DNA of 64,000 nucleotides from Auriscalpium vulgare (GCA_019915015.1 JAHBBC010000045.1:62001-126000); one strand, 5' to 3'; numbered from the stretch's first letter, positions 8,982 to 20,402 are shown. The notes: generated by a model not told the origin, from the letters alone. A program made the numbers and translations.

Positions 8982-11900
8982 TTCCGACCGTGTTACCAGG
9001 GCGTTCAATTGCGCGGGCGCACGGTTTGTCGACGTTCGGCCGCGACGCTTCAAGACTGCATGCTCTTCCGCTACTGTGAGTGCTGGAATTTCTACAGCTC
9101 CCACCCGGACAACGTTGTGCGCGAAGTCGAGCACCGTTCGATTTTCTTTCAAGAAAGGTGTGCCCAATATGACATCATAGTGCTCAATGTTCACTATATC
9201 TAAAAAGCAGGGAAGTGCCCGTCCACCGATCGTTACTGCCGATCGTGTCCCAAAGTTGACGCGAGAACGGCTGCCTACGCACCCGAGCTGTAACGTCATG
9301 GGCTCTTTTAACTGGAATATGTCCAATTTTGCCACATGCGCCGCTTCGTGACTGATGCCATTTGTAGTGCTCCCGCTATCGAATAGCACGTACATGTCTG
9401 CGCTACCAACGCGCAAGTTGGCCGCTAGTACTTGATGCAGGTGCGGGTCGCGCACAGGCTGTTCCTCAGAAGCTGACTGTCGTCTGATGTTGGCCGCGTA
9501 TGCCCACTTGGGTGTAGGTGTCGCCTCGCCCCTGACTGCGCGATTAGCCATTATCTGGAGCTCTGAGATTTCGTCGACGGGTGGTGAGTCAGCCTCGTCG
9601 TCACTAATTTCTACTGAGCGGCTGTCCAGTGCAGTCGGCGCGGACTGGGTTGTGGTAGGCAGGGACCGCACGTCTCCCGCATCACTAATGAACGTATCTT
9701 CCAGTGCGGGTAGGTCGTCGTATGACGCGCTATCCTCGTCGTCCACTGGTACCCTTGACAGTGCGTCCGCACTGTTGACTCGGCGATAGGGTCTATCAGC
9801 GAGGGCGTCGAGCACGCGGAGTGCGAAATCCATGCCCGCTGTTCGGGGGTCGCTTGTTCCGAATTGGCCCATCATGTCGGTCACTGCTCGTTGGGCCATG
9901 CGTATCCCGACGTCAATACCGTTTTGGTATGACTCCTCAATCTCATTCTCATTCGTGCTTACTCGATTAGGGACGACTTCGTACTGAGGCGTCTCCCTTC
10001 CTGGTGTGTTCACCGGTACCACCGTATCGTCAGGGTACGTAATTGGGGCCAGTTGAGCCACCGGTGCCTGTGTCTCGGGCCAAGCTCTAGTGCTAGCGTT
10101 CAGCCAATCCTGCTGCGCTGCTGGATCTGGGGGCGAATAATTGCCCCATTCAACTGGCGGACCTTCTCCCCATCCGCCTGTAGCGTTTGGGTTGTCCAAT
10201 CCTGGCCCCACGGCCTCTGTGCCATTCCACCCATCCTCTGGGGTGGATCCGAGTGGTGAGTGCGATCTGGCTGTGCCGTTGGTGGTGATCTCAATAGGCG
10301 CGGTAGGCGGCGCAACATCCCTGAGTGCATCATCCACCGTTTCGCTCGACGTGCTCCCCTCAGGATCGCTGTCCGTCTGCGGCGTTATCTGCATCGCTGC
10401 TAGTCGCATCGTGGCCAACCGCATGGGTGGTCCTATGTCGTCTTCATCCACATCTGAATCGTCAACTTCGTAGTCCTCGGCATATTCTTCTGCAGACTCG
10501 TATTGCGCGCCGATGGGGCCGTCACTCTCGTCGGTGCTCTCGACGTCTTGGTCTCGGGTACCGTTTGCCATGCCGTTGCCAGCTACAGTATCTTCCGCTA
10601 CCACTGGGTCGGATTCTGACAGTGGGCCCTCCCCTTCTGGGTTATCGACTACGCGGGCTGCGAATACTCGTGGTTGTCCAGACTTAGGGCATTCTGCATC
10701 GCTGGCGTAATGCCCAATGCCTCCACAGGCGAAGCAGGTCACGGTCTTTCGATCCGGTTTAGGCCGTGGGGTGGAACGGTCGCGGCCACGATTCGCGGGG
10801 TGATTTCCACGCTCGCGGGTCGTGGGGGGCGTATCTCTGCCCGTACTATCCTTGTTCTCGCCCCTCGCAGGCCGGTTGTTCGTCGGGCGCGGCGAAGTAG
10901 AGTTCTTGCGCGCGCCATGCGGTTCAATGTCTAACGTTCGTGGACCTCGCAGACTTGCGGGCAAGCTCGTCAGCGCTACCGTACTAGTGCGCCCGGCGCT
11001 CTCTAGTACTTGACGATACGCGCGAGTGCCTGCTTCAGCTTCAAGAGCAGCCGTGAGTATCTCTGTCATCGTCCCTTCCTCCGCTACGATGCCCTTATGT
11101 TTGTACAGTATTTCCACGATATCGGTGGGCAACCCACTAATGAACAGTTTGCGGAATGTATAATCATTAGGCAATTCGACGAGGCGGGTCGAGCGGGTCC
11201 GCAATTCGTTGTAGAAATCGGCCACACCACCCTTTCGGGAGAATCGAGTGGCCATGAAATGTTCCAGAGCGGTCTGATCACTCCGGCCAACCACGAACCG
11301 ATGGAACAATGCCAGTATAGCGTCGAGAAACGTCCAGTCAAGCTGGGTTCGAGAAGGTGATTCGATCTCGTCGTTATACCATTTTTCGGCTCGTCCACTA
11401 AGACACTGTCCTAGTACGTCCAGTCTAAGAGCATCGTAGTCAGGTCCGACGGCTTGGCTGAGACGCAGCCATCTAAGCAAAGCGCCTAGCCATACCTCGA
11501 ACGTAATGAGGTCGTCCTTGCCATCGTATGCGCTAGGCATAGTGAATTTGAGTCCCTTTATCTGGAATCCCAAACTCACGGCCTCTCCGACTCTAGATAA
11601 TACCATCTCTTTGATGCGCTCCGCGGGGTCCAGAACCCCGAGGACTCCCGCCTTGGGTATAGTCTGCTGCGGTAAGGGCTTCACCCGTAGCTTCACTGGT
11701 GCCACGCTGTACGGCGACACGCTAGTGTACGGTTCAGCGATACGGATGCGCCGCTCGGGCGACTTATCGAGCTCGCGCTCGAATTTCATTGTCTGGGCGC
11801 GGACGCGCTCGCGCTCCGTGTTGTTGACCTTGTCACCGATCGCGCGCGCTTCAGTTTTACCAACAGGCGTTGTGTTCTGAATCATTTCGGCCATTCGGGC

Positions 11901-12641
11901 ACGATGGTTTTCTAGATTACGACGCCCTTCCGCCGGTGTGCGGTCTCCGAGCCCGAGTTGCGCTCCAGGTACGGCGGCGTCGGGTACGCTCGGCGGCGTC
12001 ACTACAATGCTGACCGGCTCCGCTGCCAGAGATAATTGACTCAAGTCAATATCCTCCTCTTCCTGTTTGATCACACGATCATTCAGCTGTTGCAGGGGGC
12101 CGTACTGATGTATAATCAATTGTATTATGCCGTCTATCTGCGATCTAGCGACAGTGGCAGCCTGCACCGACATCCTGGCTTGCTCTGCCACCACGGACGC
12201 CGTCTCGAGTTGGGAGGCATGCGCGGCGACGTTCATCTGCAGCTCGTCGAGCAAGGTGATGAGACGGGGGTCCATGAGTTGCGTGCTCATGGGCCCAGTG
12301 CCGTCGTGCGGTTCACGGCCCTTGCCCTTGTCGCGACGTGACGTGGCATGTGCGTCGTCGTCCGACTCGTTAAGGGCGTTCTCAATCTCTGTGAGCGACG
12401 TAAGAGCGCTCCCTCCTACACCAGTGTCTTGGTTAGAGAGCGTCGACGGGCCCGGGGACCCCGCTGTCGCATCGAGGTGATTAGGCTCTACCACGACAGT
12501 CGGTTCGCGGGCGCGCGAGTCATCGGGGGGCGTGTCGTTCCGCTCGTTAGAGACGGGGTTGTTCGGTACGCCCACCTGCTTCCCGCCAATGCGTGGGGAG
12601 ACTCGCGGCTCTTTAGGTTCTTTGGTACGACTCGGTGCCAT
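8979..12641 (-). CDS. gag: Element B gag-protease (1220 aa)
   Basis: The ATG is at 12641, 73 nt inside the 5' LTR. The N-terminal third is charged and Pro/Ser-rich. A retrotransposon Gag capsid domain follows (AYDGKDDLITFEVWLGALLRWLR ... FYNELRTRSTRLVELPNDYTFRKLFISGLP). The zinc knuckle is CFACGGIGHYASDAEC, with a slightly long H-to-C spacing. A long acidic linker leads to an aspartic protease with active site LFDSGSTTN and the flap-like ILGTPFL. The protein ends in front of an in-frame UGA before pol. It is unusually long for a gypsy Gag because of the acidic linker. Confidence 0.9.
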   Translation of the reverse strand: MAPSRTKEPKEPRVSPRIGGKQVGVPNNPVSNERNDTPPDDSRAREPTVVVEPNHLDATAGSPGPSTLSNQDTGVGGSALTSLTEIENALNESDDDAHATSRRDKGKGREPHDGTGPMSTQLMDPRLITLLDELQMNVAAHASQLETASVVAEQARMSVQAATVARSQIDGIIQLIIHQYGPLQQLNDRVIKQEEEDIDLSQLSLAAEPVSIVVTPPSVPDAAVPGAQLGLGDRTPAEGRRNLENHRARMAEMIQNTTPVGKTEARAIGDKVNNTERERVRAQTMKFERELDKSPERRIRIAEPYTSVSPYSVAPVKLRVKPLPQQTIPKAGVLGVLDPAERIKEMVLSRVGEAVSLGFQIKGLKFTMPSAYDGKDDLITFEVWLGALLRWLRLSQAVGPDYDALRLDVLGQCLSGRAEKWYNDEIESPSRTQLDWTFLDAILALFHRFVVGRSDQTALEHFMATRFSRKGGVADFYNELRTRSTRLVELPNDYTFRKLFISGLPTDIVEILYKHKGIVAEEGTMTEILTAALEAEAGTRAYRQVLESAGRTSTVALTSLPASLRGPRTLDIEPHGARKNSTSPRPTNNRPARGENKDSTGRDTPPTTRERGNHPANRGRDRSTPRPKPDRKTVTCFACGGIGHYASDAECPKSGQPRVFAARVVDNPEGEGPLSESDPVVAEDTVAGNGMANGTRDQDVESTDESDGPIGAQYESAEEYAEDYEVDDSDVDEDDIGPPMRLATMRLAAMQITPQTDSDPEGSTSSETVDDALRDVAPPTAPIEITTNGTARSHSPLGSTPEDGWNGTEAVGPGLDNPNATGGWGEGPPVEWGNYSPPDPAAQQDWLNASTRAWPETQAPVAQLAPITYPDDTVVPVNTPGRETPQYEVVPNRVSTNENEIEESYQNGIDVGIRMAQRAVTDMMGQFGTSDPRTAGMDFALRVLDALADRPYRRVNSADALSRVPVDDEDSASYDDLPALEDTFISDAGDVRSLPTTTQSAPTALDSRSVEISDDEADSPPVDEISELQIMANRAVRGEATPTPKWAYAANIRRQSASEEQPVRDPHLHQVLAANLRVGSADMYVLFDSGSTTNGISHEAAHVAKLDIFQLKEPMTLQLGCVGSRSRVNFGTRSAVTIGGRALPCFLDIVNIEHYDVILGTPFLKENRTVLDFAHNVVRVGAVEIPALTVAEEHAVLKRRGRTSTNRAPAQLNALVTRSE

Positions 12642-12714
12642 CGTAGTAATCTAGATAGCAGTCGTCAGTGTCAATGGTGATTTTCGATAAACGTACTTGT
12701 GGCGTTCAAAAAAC
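12642..12714 (-). other. Element B 5' leader
   Basis: 73 nt between the 5' LTR and the gag ATG. No TGG-initiated primer-binding site is present. Confidence 0.6.
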
Positions 12715-12939
12715 TGTAAGGAATAGTGATCTTGATGACTTGCTGTTCACTCAGGATGAACGGAATCCACGTTTATTCGAGTAGAATCGATGGATGCCGA
12801 AGCTGGAGAGTGGATGTACAAGTAAAGAAGATGCCTTCCCATAAAGGGAAGGCGCGCTACTACGCTTCGACATCCTAACAACGACAAACAACCCCGGTAC
12901 CTTGGTGCGCGTGCGTGTATCACATACGCCCGCGTTACA
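12715..12939 (-). repeat. Element B 5' LTR
   Basis: 225 bp, identical by eye to 3026-3250. The second target duplication CAAAG is at 12940-12944. Confidence 0.93.
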
Positions 12940-15473
12940 CAAAGGCGGTGTCGGAAATATTGTTGGGGCGAGTGGGGTTGTCTAACCACTGCTGCACTTC
13001 AAGGAGGCGGCGATCTGCTTTTCGCGCTCCTTCCGTGCGTGGTACTTCGCTGTACTCGAGCCCTGGCTCCTCCTCCTTATTGAACTCTTGACCGTCCTCG
13101 GTCAAGGCGAAAACTGCGAGGCTTGTGGGGGAGGAAATGGGAGAGTGCGGGACTGGTTCTGGATCATTCGGGGTTATGGTGGCAACTAGAAAACCGTATA
13201 AGTTGTCGAGCCAGTCGCCGAAATCGCCGTCGAGTGGTTCTTCAGGATCGCCGGGTTGTCGGACACGTCTAGAAAGTCCGTCGGGGCCGTGAAAAATTCC
13301 GGGGACGTGGCGCAGCAGGAATTTGAAGGCTAGAATCGCTATAATCCAGCGATTGATGCTTGCTGTGGGTACTAGGTCCGGATTCTTCAGCATACCGCTG
13401 ATGGAAGATGCGTCGACCTCGACGATGAGATTTTGAAGTCCAATAAGGTATACTCTGAGCGCACGGAGGGCTCGGAATAAGCCGTAGATTTCTAGCTTGG
13501 GTTTGGGAGAACCGGCGTTCCCTGTCGTTGAGCGAAATGGATCTGAAACGTGAATAGTGGCGGCGTTTGGCGTTGTCAAGATCCTGTTGGGCGAGGATAT
13601 ACCCAACAGCAATATAGGAAGTGTCGACGGCGAGGATAACTGGAGCAGGGGATTGGTAGTCGATGGCCTTTAGTGCTCCGGAATGCACTAGAGCGTCCTT
13701 GAGGTATTCTTGAGCCTCAAGTTGGGCTGGGCCATACTCAAATTCGACGCCTTTGCGAGTGAGCTTTGTGAGAGGCCATGCGTGCTTGGCGAAATCCTTG
13801 ATGAATATGTGGCAGACTCCGACAGTCCCTAGAAATGCGCGGATGTCCGACAGATCTTTACACGGACCCCAGTTGGTGATTGCTGAGATGGTGGTAGGAT
13901 CTGCTTTGCGACCTTCCGGTGTGCAAAGGTGGCGGAGGACTGTGAATTCGCGCGAGATGAGGATGGACTTGGTGCCGGAGAATGTACCGCCAGAATAACG
14001 CATGCGCTGCAGGATACGGTTAACGTTCTGGAAATGTTCCCAGACGAAGCGCCGTATGTCGGAATTCTCTGGGATCATTTCGTAGGTGCCGTCGGGATTT
14101 CTATAGTCGGAAGCTGGGCCTTTTATAGGCACGTCGTCGATGAAGGGGATGGTGTAGTCCGGGATCTCGTCTTGAAGAATGAATGTGACGTCGTGGTGAA
14201 AGATAGGAACGGAATTCGTCCAACCCATTGGTAGGGTGACTAGTCGGTGCGCGCCGTATGGGGTTTGGAAGGTGGTGAAGTCGCGGGATCGCTCGTCAAT
14301 AACGCGCTCGTCATAACCAACGTAAAGGTCCAGAATACCGCCGCAAGCACGTCCGCCAAATTGTTCAGCGAGGTGTTCTTGAATGGGCGGGACTCCTGAG
14401 TGTGCGACCGTGACGGCATTGAGCGGTTCGAGGGAGTGGACGATCCTGAGCTTCCCGTCCTTCTTCGCAACGCAAAACCATTTCGAACGGTATGAGGAGT
14501 TGGAGGGTTCATAGACACCGGCGGCAATCTTCTTCCTAATAATTCCGCAGACCTCATTGTGGATTCCAGGGGGAATAGGGATATTCCGCTCTACCCACGG
14601 GACGTGGGAGACGACTGGAATTTTGATGGGAGGGAAGTATTCTTCTTTGAAGCTGCCGCGCTCGGTGTCGTCCCAAGCAAACGCTTCGTTTTGTTTCGAA
14701 ATGACATCGTGAAGGAGGTCGCGTTCGGTTGGGGTGAGGAATTCGAAATTGGGCAAGTTATCCATGACATCGTGGCGTTCCTGTGTGTATCGACCAGTCG
14801 GCGTGAATGCGGGGGGATGTGTGGCAAGTGGGGGCATTGATTCTAGCGGGTCTCCAAGAATATTGCGCTCGATCCTGAATCCGTCGGGGAGCGTTCCGAG
14901 AACTGGGCGCACTTTGAGTGCGACTGGCTTGTACTTCTTCTTGCCTATAAACGTAGCACGAGACTGGGGTTCTGAGTGAGGGGAATTTGTCGTATGTGGT
15001 TCCCAGGAATTATGCGGCGAGTCCGTAGCGTGCCCACTGAATTTTGAAGTGGGCGTGTCAAGATGTTGAGTCGAAATGGGAACCGCGGGTCTTGAGGTCT
15101 TCGGAATATTCTGTTGAGGTCCAAGATAAGAGTCGGGAGTCGCTGGAGGATTACGAGGGGGTGCGGGGCATATGTTCTGCAAGAAAGCGGGGGCGACATA
15201 TTCGGGAAGATGGGATCGAGCTTCAGAAGCGGTGATGTATGCGTGTTTGACCGCTGACTCGTCCGAGGAATCTATGGGGGTATATGCGAGGACACGGACG
15301 TCGTCTCCATCGCCTTCGAGTATCATGGCAATGGATTCTCCTTCCTCTAAGTCTTCAAGCGCGTTGTTGTTTAACTTGCTCGTCGCGAAACCGATGGTGG
15401 CCTCGAGGGAATGTCGGGAGTGTGAGCGTAGCGCCTCCATTTGGGTTGACCATCGTGACTGTCTGGTCCGCAT
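12940..15473 (-). pseudogene. Element A pol, RT-RNase H part (5' half), frameshifted
   Basis: Pol begins in a frame +1 to gag, around 15.4-15.5 kb. It contains WDDTERGSFKEEYFPP, the RT fingers (YRSKWFCVAKKDGKLRIVHSLEPLN), Asp in ILDLYVGYDE, the catalytic FIDD in PFIDDVPIKGP, a thumb/connection, and RNase H (LAVDTSYIAVGYIL, then LNDRERRFSQ). At about 13500 an extra base relative to element C (GGGTTTGGG against GGGCTGGG) moves RNase H and the tether into another frame (12935-13612), which resumes PKLEIYGLFRALRALRVYLIG. The coding sequence then meets element B. Disrupted twice, so inactive. Confidence 0.85.
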
Positions 15474-17605
15474 TGGCGTAGTTGCGGACGACCGACTCGG
15501 TCAAGACGTCGAAGGGTCTGCCCAATAGGATGTCGTAGGCGACATTTCGGACGATGTGAATCTGGAGGTAAATCGTCATGTTCCCAAAGCGAACGGGGAC
15601 ATTGCGCGCAAGTCCTAGGGATTCTGAATATTGACGATTTGTGCTTTGAAGCCTAATCTTGATGTCCGGGGTATAATGGAGCTCCAGAAAATGACAGACT
15701 TCTTCCGACATGGCGATAACTTGAGACCCGGGATCGAGGAGACATTCTATTGCCACTCGGTTGGCAATGAGTCCGTCGATGGAGCGTAATGCGTGAGACT
15801 CTCTAGCAACGATGAGGCAATCATCGTCGCTGTCGTTCGCATCTCCTACTCCATTGAGGTACATTTCGATAGGGTCGGCCATGTAGAAATCGCCTTCCTT
15901 CTCTGTCCAGAGGTCCTCCTTGGTAGCAGTGCGTGGGTCGGGCAGATAGTGGAGGAATGCTTTGTTCTCAGCCGCTTCAGTTGCTGCGGCTGCTGAAACA
16001 AATTCTTCATCCGGCACTTCTTCAACTGAGGCCTTGCGCGGAGGTACTGCAGCTTGAGTGGTAGCAGCGCGACGCGGCGTGACCGCGTCCCGGAACTTGG
16101 CGCGTACTTCTGGCGCAAGTGACAGTAGTTCCTCCGGCGTGAGCGTGATTTGGGCTGTCTTCATAGCGCGAGCGTAGATGGTGTCGGCAATCTCTGGTCG
16201 ATGGATGGGGGCAGCGTGTCGAAATGCGGGTTCTGGTGCCTTAGCTTTGGGTGGATCGGCAGGCGTGGTCTTGGCTTTGACCGGTGCACCTGTAGCATCC
16301 TTGGCATTTCGATATGGGTGCTGAGGCGACTGAACTGGCGCTTTGACTTCTGCTGCTGGGCCGGGAGGGCTTTGCTCGGGCTGCGCGGGTGATTTCAACC
16401 CCGTCGAAGATCTGCGCGTAGGTCTCTTGCGCGTAACTCTCTCTTCCGCGCAAAGCGGCCAGTTCCTCCTCTAGGAATTGAATCCGATCGACCTTGGATA
16501 ATTCGAGGATGTTGGGGTTTCGGGTGGTGCTCGTTTCGATCATCAACTGGGCAACTGGTTTGACGCTAAGATTGCGCCTGTACCATTCCTGCACGCGATC
16601 GCGCAGGAAGTCACCCGAAATTGTGCGGGGGACGTAGGAACCATTGGCGAGCGTGACCCTTCCTTCTCCATTGCAAACGACAACTCCGGTGCGTATGTCT
16701 TCTTCCACAATGGTGCACGCGCTGATGCGATGGTCCGACGATCCGCAATAAAGACACCGGCCGGCTAGGCGGGTCATAGCGGCGGACTTGGCATCATCGG
16801 CTGCTGTAGTAGCTGCGGGAGTTGCTGAGGTTTTTGCAACAGGTGCCGCGCTGGTGGGAGTGGAAGTGACGCTTGGTAAATTGCCACCCTGCATGAGGGT
16901 GCGGACTAGTTGCGCAAGGATATCCTCTGTTTTGATGCTCGGCGGAGGCGTGGGAGAGGTGATTCGGACGGTGGGGATGGGTATGTTGACCGCAGCTACG
17001 TGACCGACATTTCGAAAGGTGTCGGTGGCCGAGGCGAGGACGAATTTCCCGGCTTGGTGAACATCGGCAATCTCATACGCTTCGCCAGGCTCGACATCTG
17101 GCTTCTTAATCTGCAGACGCGGATTTAGAGTGAGCCAGACGAAGTCGGGAATGCCGCGGGAGAATTCTCGATTTTGTTGCATTGTCGAGAGCCGTCCTTT
17201 GCGTACAAGAAACCCGGATATGGTCAGGTATTCGCGGTGGTATACGGCAAAGTCGTCCAACGTCAGGTCCGTCTTGGTGCGCGTCTTCAGGACTAGTGAC
17301 TCCAGGTCCGCTAATGTGTACGCTCGGTCTTCTTCGGCTCCTGGATACAGTTTGCCAACTGCGGTCTTGAATTCCTCATACGTGTTGTTGCCCGTAAACT
17401 CTGGCATCGAGTCAAACATGTCTGCCTCGCCCGAGGGGACGTAGAATTTGGACCAGTCCTTCTTCTCCCGATTTCCGGTGATACCAGCTTGCGCGAGTGC
17501 GGGCTCGAGATCTTCCCAGTAGCGGCGAATTTCGCGCGGCTTTGCTGGGTCGAAGACGGGTGCAGTACGCGACTTGCGAGCGGGCATGGGAATGATTGCG
17601 GCCAT
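15355..17605 (-). pseudogene. Element A gag-protease, frameshifted
   Basis: The ATG at 17605 gives MAAIIPMPARKSRTAPVFD, matching the start of C gag. The capsid domain is followed by an intact CCHC knuckle CLYCGSSDHRISAC (which element C lacks). Between about 16390 and 16300 the frame shifts by one: the first frame runs off at 16241 and the second (15355-16398) carries the ELLSLAPEVRAKFRDAVTPRRA module and the protease with LLDPGSQVIAMSE. The protease has Pro where Ser/Thr is usual after the catalytic Asp, as in C, D and E. Confidence 0.85.
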
Positions 17606-18056
17606 GATTGGGAGAGGTGCTGGTGGGGCTGGGATATTGCGTGGGGGTACGGGGATATTTCGAGGGATCGGAATTAAATGGGTGATCGAGAGGGGTTTCG
17701 AAATAACAGGCGAGGGCGAGGGAGGTGTGCATGGAGTTGGAGGATTACTCGGGTGTAGCGGGGTGAGATCGGAAAGTGGGGGAAGAGGTGGAAGCTGCGG
17801 GGAAGGTGTGCGAAATCCGCCTGGTACGTGATACCGGGTAGAGAATTCTTCTTCGGCTACAGGGACGATCGGCTCCGGACTTGAGGGGAGGGGAACGTCT
17901 GCGGCTTCCGGACTATCCTCTTCTTCGGCTGTGTCGTCGGAGAGGGGGGCTGGGTAGATGATATGGGTTTGTCGTACGTCGTCTGCGTGCGACCGGAGAT
18001 GATAGGTTCGAAAGGGAGCAGGTGCGGATGGAAGTCGCGGAGGAATTCTGACTTGA
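17606..18056 (-). other. Element A 5' leader
   Basis: Pro/Ser/Thr-rich if translated, with no assured start codon before 17605. It corresponds to the open leader of elements C and D. Confidence 0.5.
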
Positions 18057-18074
18057 CCCTCGCGGTGGGCTCCA
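18057..18074 (-). promoter_or_regulatory. Element A primer-binding site
   Basis: The minus strand reads TGGAGCCCACCGCGAGGG just inside the 5' LTR. The same 18 bases occur in C (29254-29271) and E (39432-39449), and with one change in D. Confidence 0.85.
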
Positions 18075-18078
18075 AAGT

Positions 18079-18601
18079 TGATGGGCGTCCAACTGGTAGT
18101 GAGGCGGATATATATTGATGTCCAATCCTCAGAGCGCAGTAGTGAACGTATCGAGTTGAGGGAGTGCAGTCAGGGTCCCGAGACTACGCACGGCAAATCC
18201 TGCTCGGTGTACGAGTGGGACACAGTGACTAGGACTTGGATCGGAGGGCGCGAGAGGCTGGGGGAGAGGACGATAGTGCGAGGGCTAGACACGGCACGGA
18301 TCACCGAAATGATACAGTGCTGGAGACGCGACGGGCGAGCTCCCAAGAATGTGTCACGGAAGCTAGGAATGTCGGGGGGGACGCGAGGACTATTTCGAGA
18401 GTCGAAGGGGAATTACGCAGCGGTGGCAATGGTCGGGGGAATATATCGAGGGCGAGAGGGACGAAGTATGAGGCGTGTCGAAGGAACAGAGGGGCGTATA
18501 TAGGCCTGATCTCTGCGTTGAAGGTGCGGGGTGTCGAGGGGGAGAGTAGCGAGGCGTAGGGAGATTTCGAAGGGCAAGAGGGGATTTGTCGAGGGTCGCG
18601 G
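18079..18601 (-). repeat. Element A 5' LTR, inner part (split by element C)
   Basis: It begins TGATGGGCGTCC on the plus strand, similar to the C LTR start TGATGGACACAACC. It is interrupted at 18601 by element C and resumes at 30569, with GCGG (18598-18601 and 30569-30572) duplicated. Confidence 0.75.
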
Positions 18602-19893
18602 TGATGGACACAACCAGGTAGTAGGGCGGAATGCGTAACGTAGCACCAATCCCTAGAGCGCTGCAGAGATGTCGGTGTGTGTGCGAGCGAGCGTCAGGAG
18701 TCCCGGAGTAAGCGACGACCGTCTCCGATCAATCGTACTGCGATCCGATCGAGAGCGCAGCAGCGACGAGGCGATCGATCGACTCTCCGACCGATCGGAA
18801 AGCAAGACTTCGACGTACGATGTCGGAAGACTGCGACGCGACTGCGATCGAGGACTCGGGCAAAGGGGCAACAACGATGGAACAAGATGAGGGCGATAAG
18901 ACGGGAAGCGAGAACAAAGGCTAAGGCGACGACTGAGGCTGAGGCGCGAGAGCAGTCAACCGATGTTGACCGCTATACGATACGACGAGGGCGAGAGTGC
19001 ACGACTTGTGCTCGGAGCGATGAGGGGGGAACGTAACTTGCATTTCGCAGAGTATCCGACGACTATTTATACGTTGCGACGAGTACAGTGCGTGTCCGAT
19101 CGAGTAAGTACGGAAACATCGGAAAGACAAAAGAAAAGATAGCGGCGTCGTGTCAAATGGTGCGGACAATGTGCGAGAGTCATGCGACGGTCAGACGACG
19201 AGTAACGAGGCGGGGGACGATGTCGAGCGAACGATCAGCGCTGTCAAGGGACAAAGGAAACTGCGCGGGAAACGATCCTCTCTGTCGTCGACTGTGGGAA
19301 ACAGCGTCGGGGAGCGCGGGAACGGACAATGCGCGCCATATCGAGCGCGATAGCGGTGGTCCGATGATGTGAGCACGAGGCTGCGCCTTCCGATTGCGAA
19401 CGTTCGGAGTGCACCACTCTCGACGCGGCCGCGACTGGGTCACGTGTCGATCGCAAGTCGCGTCGTGACTGCGGGGGCGTAGCGCGGGTCGTAAGGCGCT
19501 AGGGCGCATCGGAGGGAAGCGGGCGAGTTGGTAGCGCTGAATCGGAGGACGTCGGGGTAGTCGGACTCGTGTGGCGGACAATGGGCAAGCGGACAATGAG
19601 TGACTGAGGCGGTACTCGGATGGCGTGAGAGCTCCGGAGCTGCGTAGCGCCGAGCGTGTCTGTCGTGCGACCAGGCTGTGCGAGTCTGATGGAAATCTGA
19701 TGCGTCGTGACGGGCGTGGGAAATGCTGTGCTGGCGAGCGTGTGGCGACTGGGGCGCGTGGTGCGAGCAGCGTGGGAGTCGGCGGGGCGTTCCGATCGTG
19801 GCGCAGGAAGGCCGATGTCACGTGACCGAGGACTTGGTCGAAAATGCGAAAAGACAGTCGAGATCCCCTCCCAGCGCGGGACGGGGCTTGTCA
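18602..19893 (-). repeat. Element C 3' LTR
   Basis: 1292 bp. Compared with 29276-30568 I see a one-base length change in a G run near 19750 and one substitution near 19814. Long antisense frames inside it are compositional and are not annotated as genes. Confidence 0.92.
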
Positions 19894-19940
19894 CCTCCTC
19901 CTCACTGAGAACCTGACCGTCCACGGTCAGTGCGACGAGA
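19894..19940 (-). promoter_or_regulatory. Element C polypurine-tract region, duplicated from pol
   Basis: On the minus strand the bases next to the 3' LTR read CTCAGTGAGGAGGAGG, a plausible plus-strand primer. About 40 bp of this region closely match 24228-24270 inside C pol, where it encodes LTADGQDLSEEEE; here it would read LTVDGQVLSEEE. Confidence 0.65.
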
Positions 19941-20402
19941 CGCTAGGGTTATGCGGGCGATGGTCGGAAGGGGAATCGAACGGCGGGGACGTCGGAGGCG
20001 AATAGCTGCGTCAGTCGGAATCGGAAGACTGCGGCGGGCAAAGTCGGCGAGTAATTCGAAAGTCGGGGGCGATCGTGTGAGCGTAGAGGGTCGTCGGAGG
20101 AAGAGTCTATACTGGATGAAGACGTAGGCGCCGTGGTGATGTCATGGGCTAGGCGCGACGCGTCATGCTTCCCGGACGGTATACCTGGATGCCAAAGGCG
20201 ATCGGAGTCGAGGCTAGGCGCTGGAGGCGAGGCCTGGCCGTAGTCGGACAATGGTGGGAACGCTAGGGAGCGATCGAAAATTCGTCGAAGTCGATCGATT
20301 GGCGTGGTCGCCTTGAGGAGGGCCGAATCGCTTAAAAGCCGGTATGCGATCGCTAGTCGGAAGCAACTCTCCACGTCCCTCTCTTTTGGCGCTCCTTCAA
20401 AC
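19941..20402 (+). other. Upstream region of the element C antisense gene
   Basis: GC-rich, with no long plus-strand gene. CTTAAAAG at about 20332 is a weak TATA-like match about 70 bp before the ATG. The promoter of the antisense gene must lie here or in the adjacent LTR. Confidence 0.35.

Larger units (their letters stand above)
3026..12939 (-). mobile_element. Element B: full-length chromodomain Ty3/gypsy retrotransposon with a third ORF
   Basis: The element is 9.9 kb with 225-bp LTRs (3026-3250 and 12715-12939) that look identical and run TGTAA...TTACA. It has a 5-bp target duplication CAAAG. Order on the minus strand: 5' LTR, gag-protease, in-frame UGA, RT-RNase H-integrase-chromodomain, a 742-aa accessory ORF, polypurine tract, 3' LTR. 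Identical LTRs and three long frames indicate a recent insertion. No TGG-type tRNA primer site follows the 5' LTR: the first bases inward are GTTTTTTGAACGCC. Priming may therefore be unusual, since some chromoviruses self-prime, but I found no clear self-complement in the LTR. Confidence 0.93.

Noticed and set aside
12940..18601. A host gene between B and C
   Set aside because: All long frames there align in order with gag and pol of element C.
19180..19821. 213-aa open frame on the minus strand in the C LTR, with copies in the other LTRs
   Set aside because: Arg/Pro/Ser-rich compositional frame in GC-rich LTR DNA, overlapping several other open frames and broken by small indels between LTR copies.
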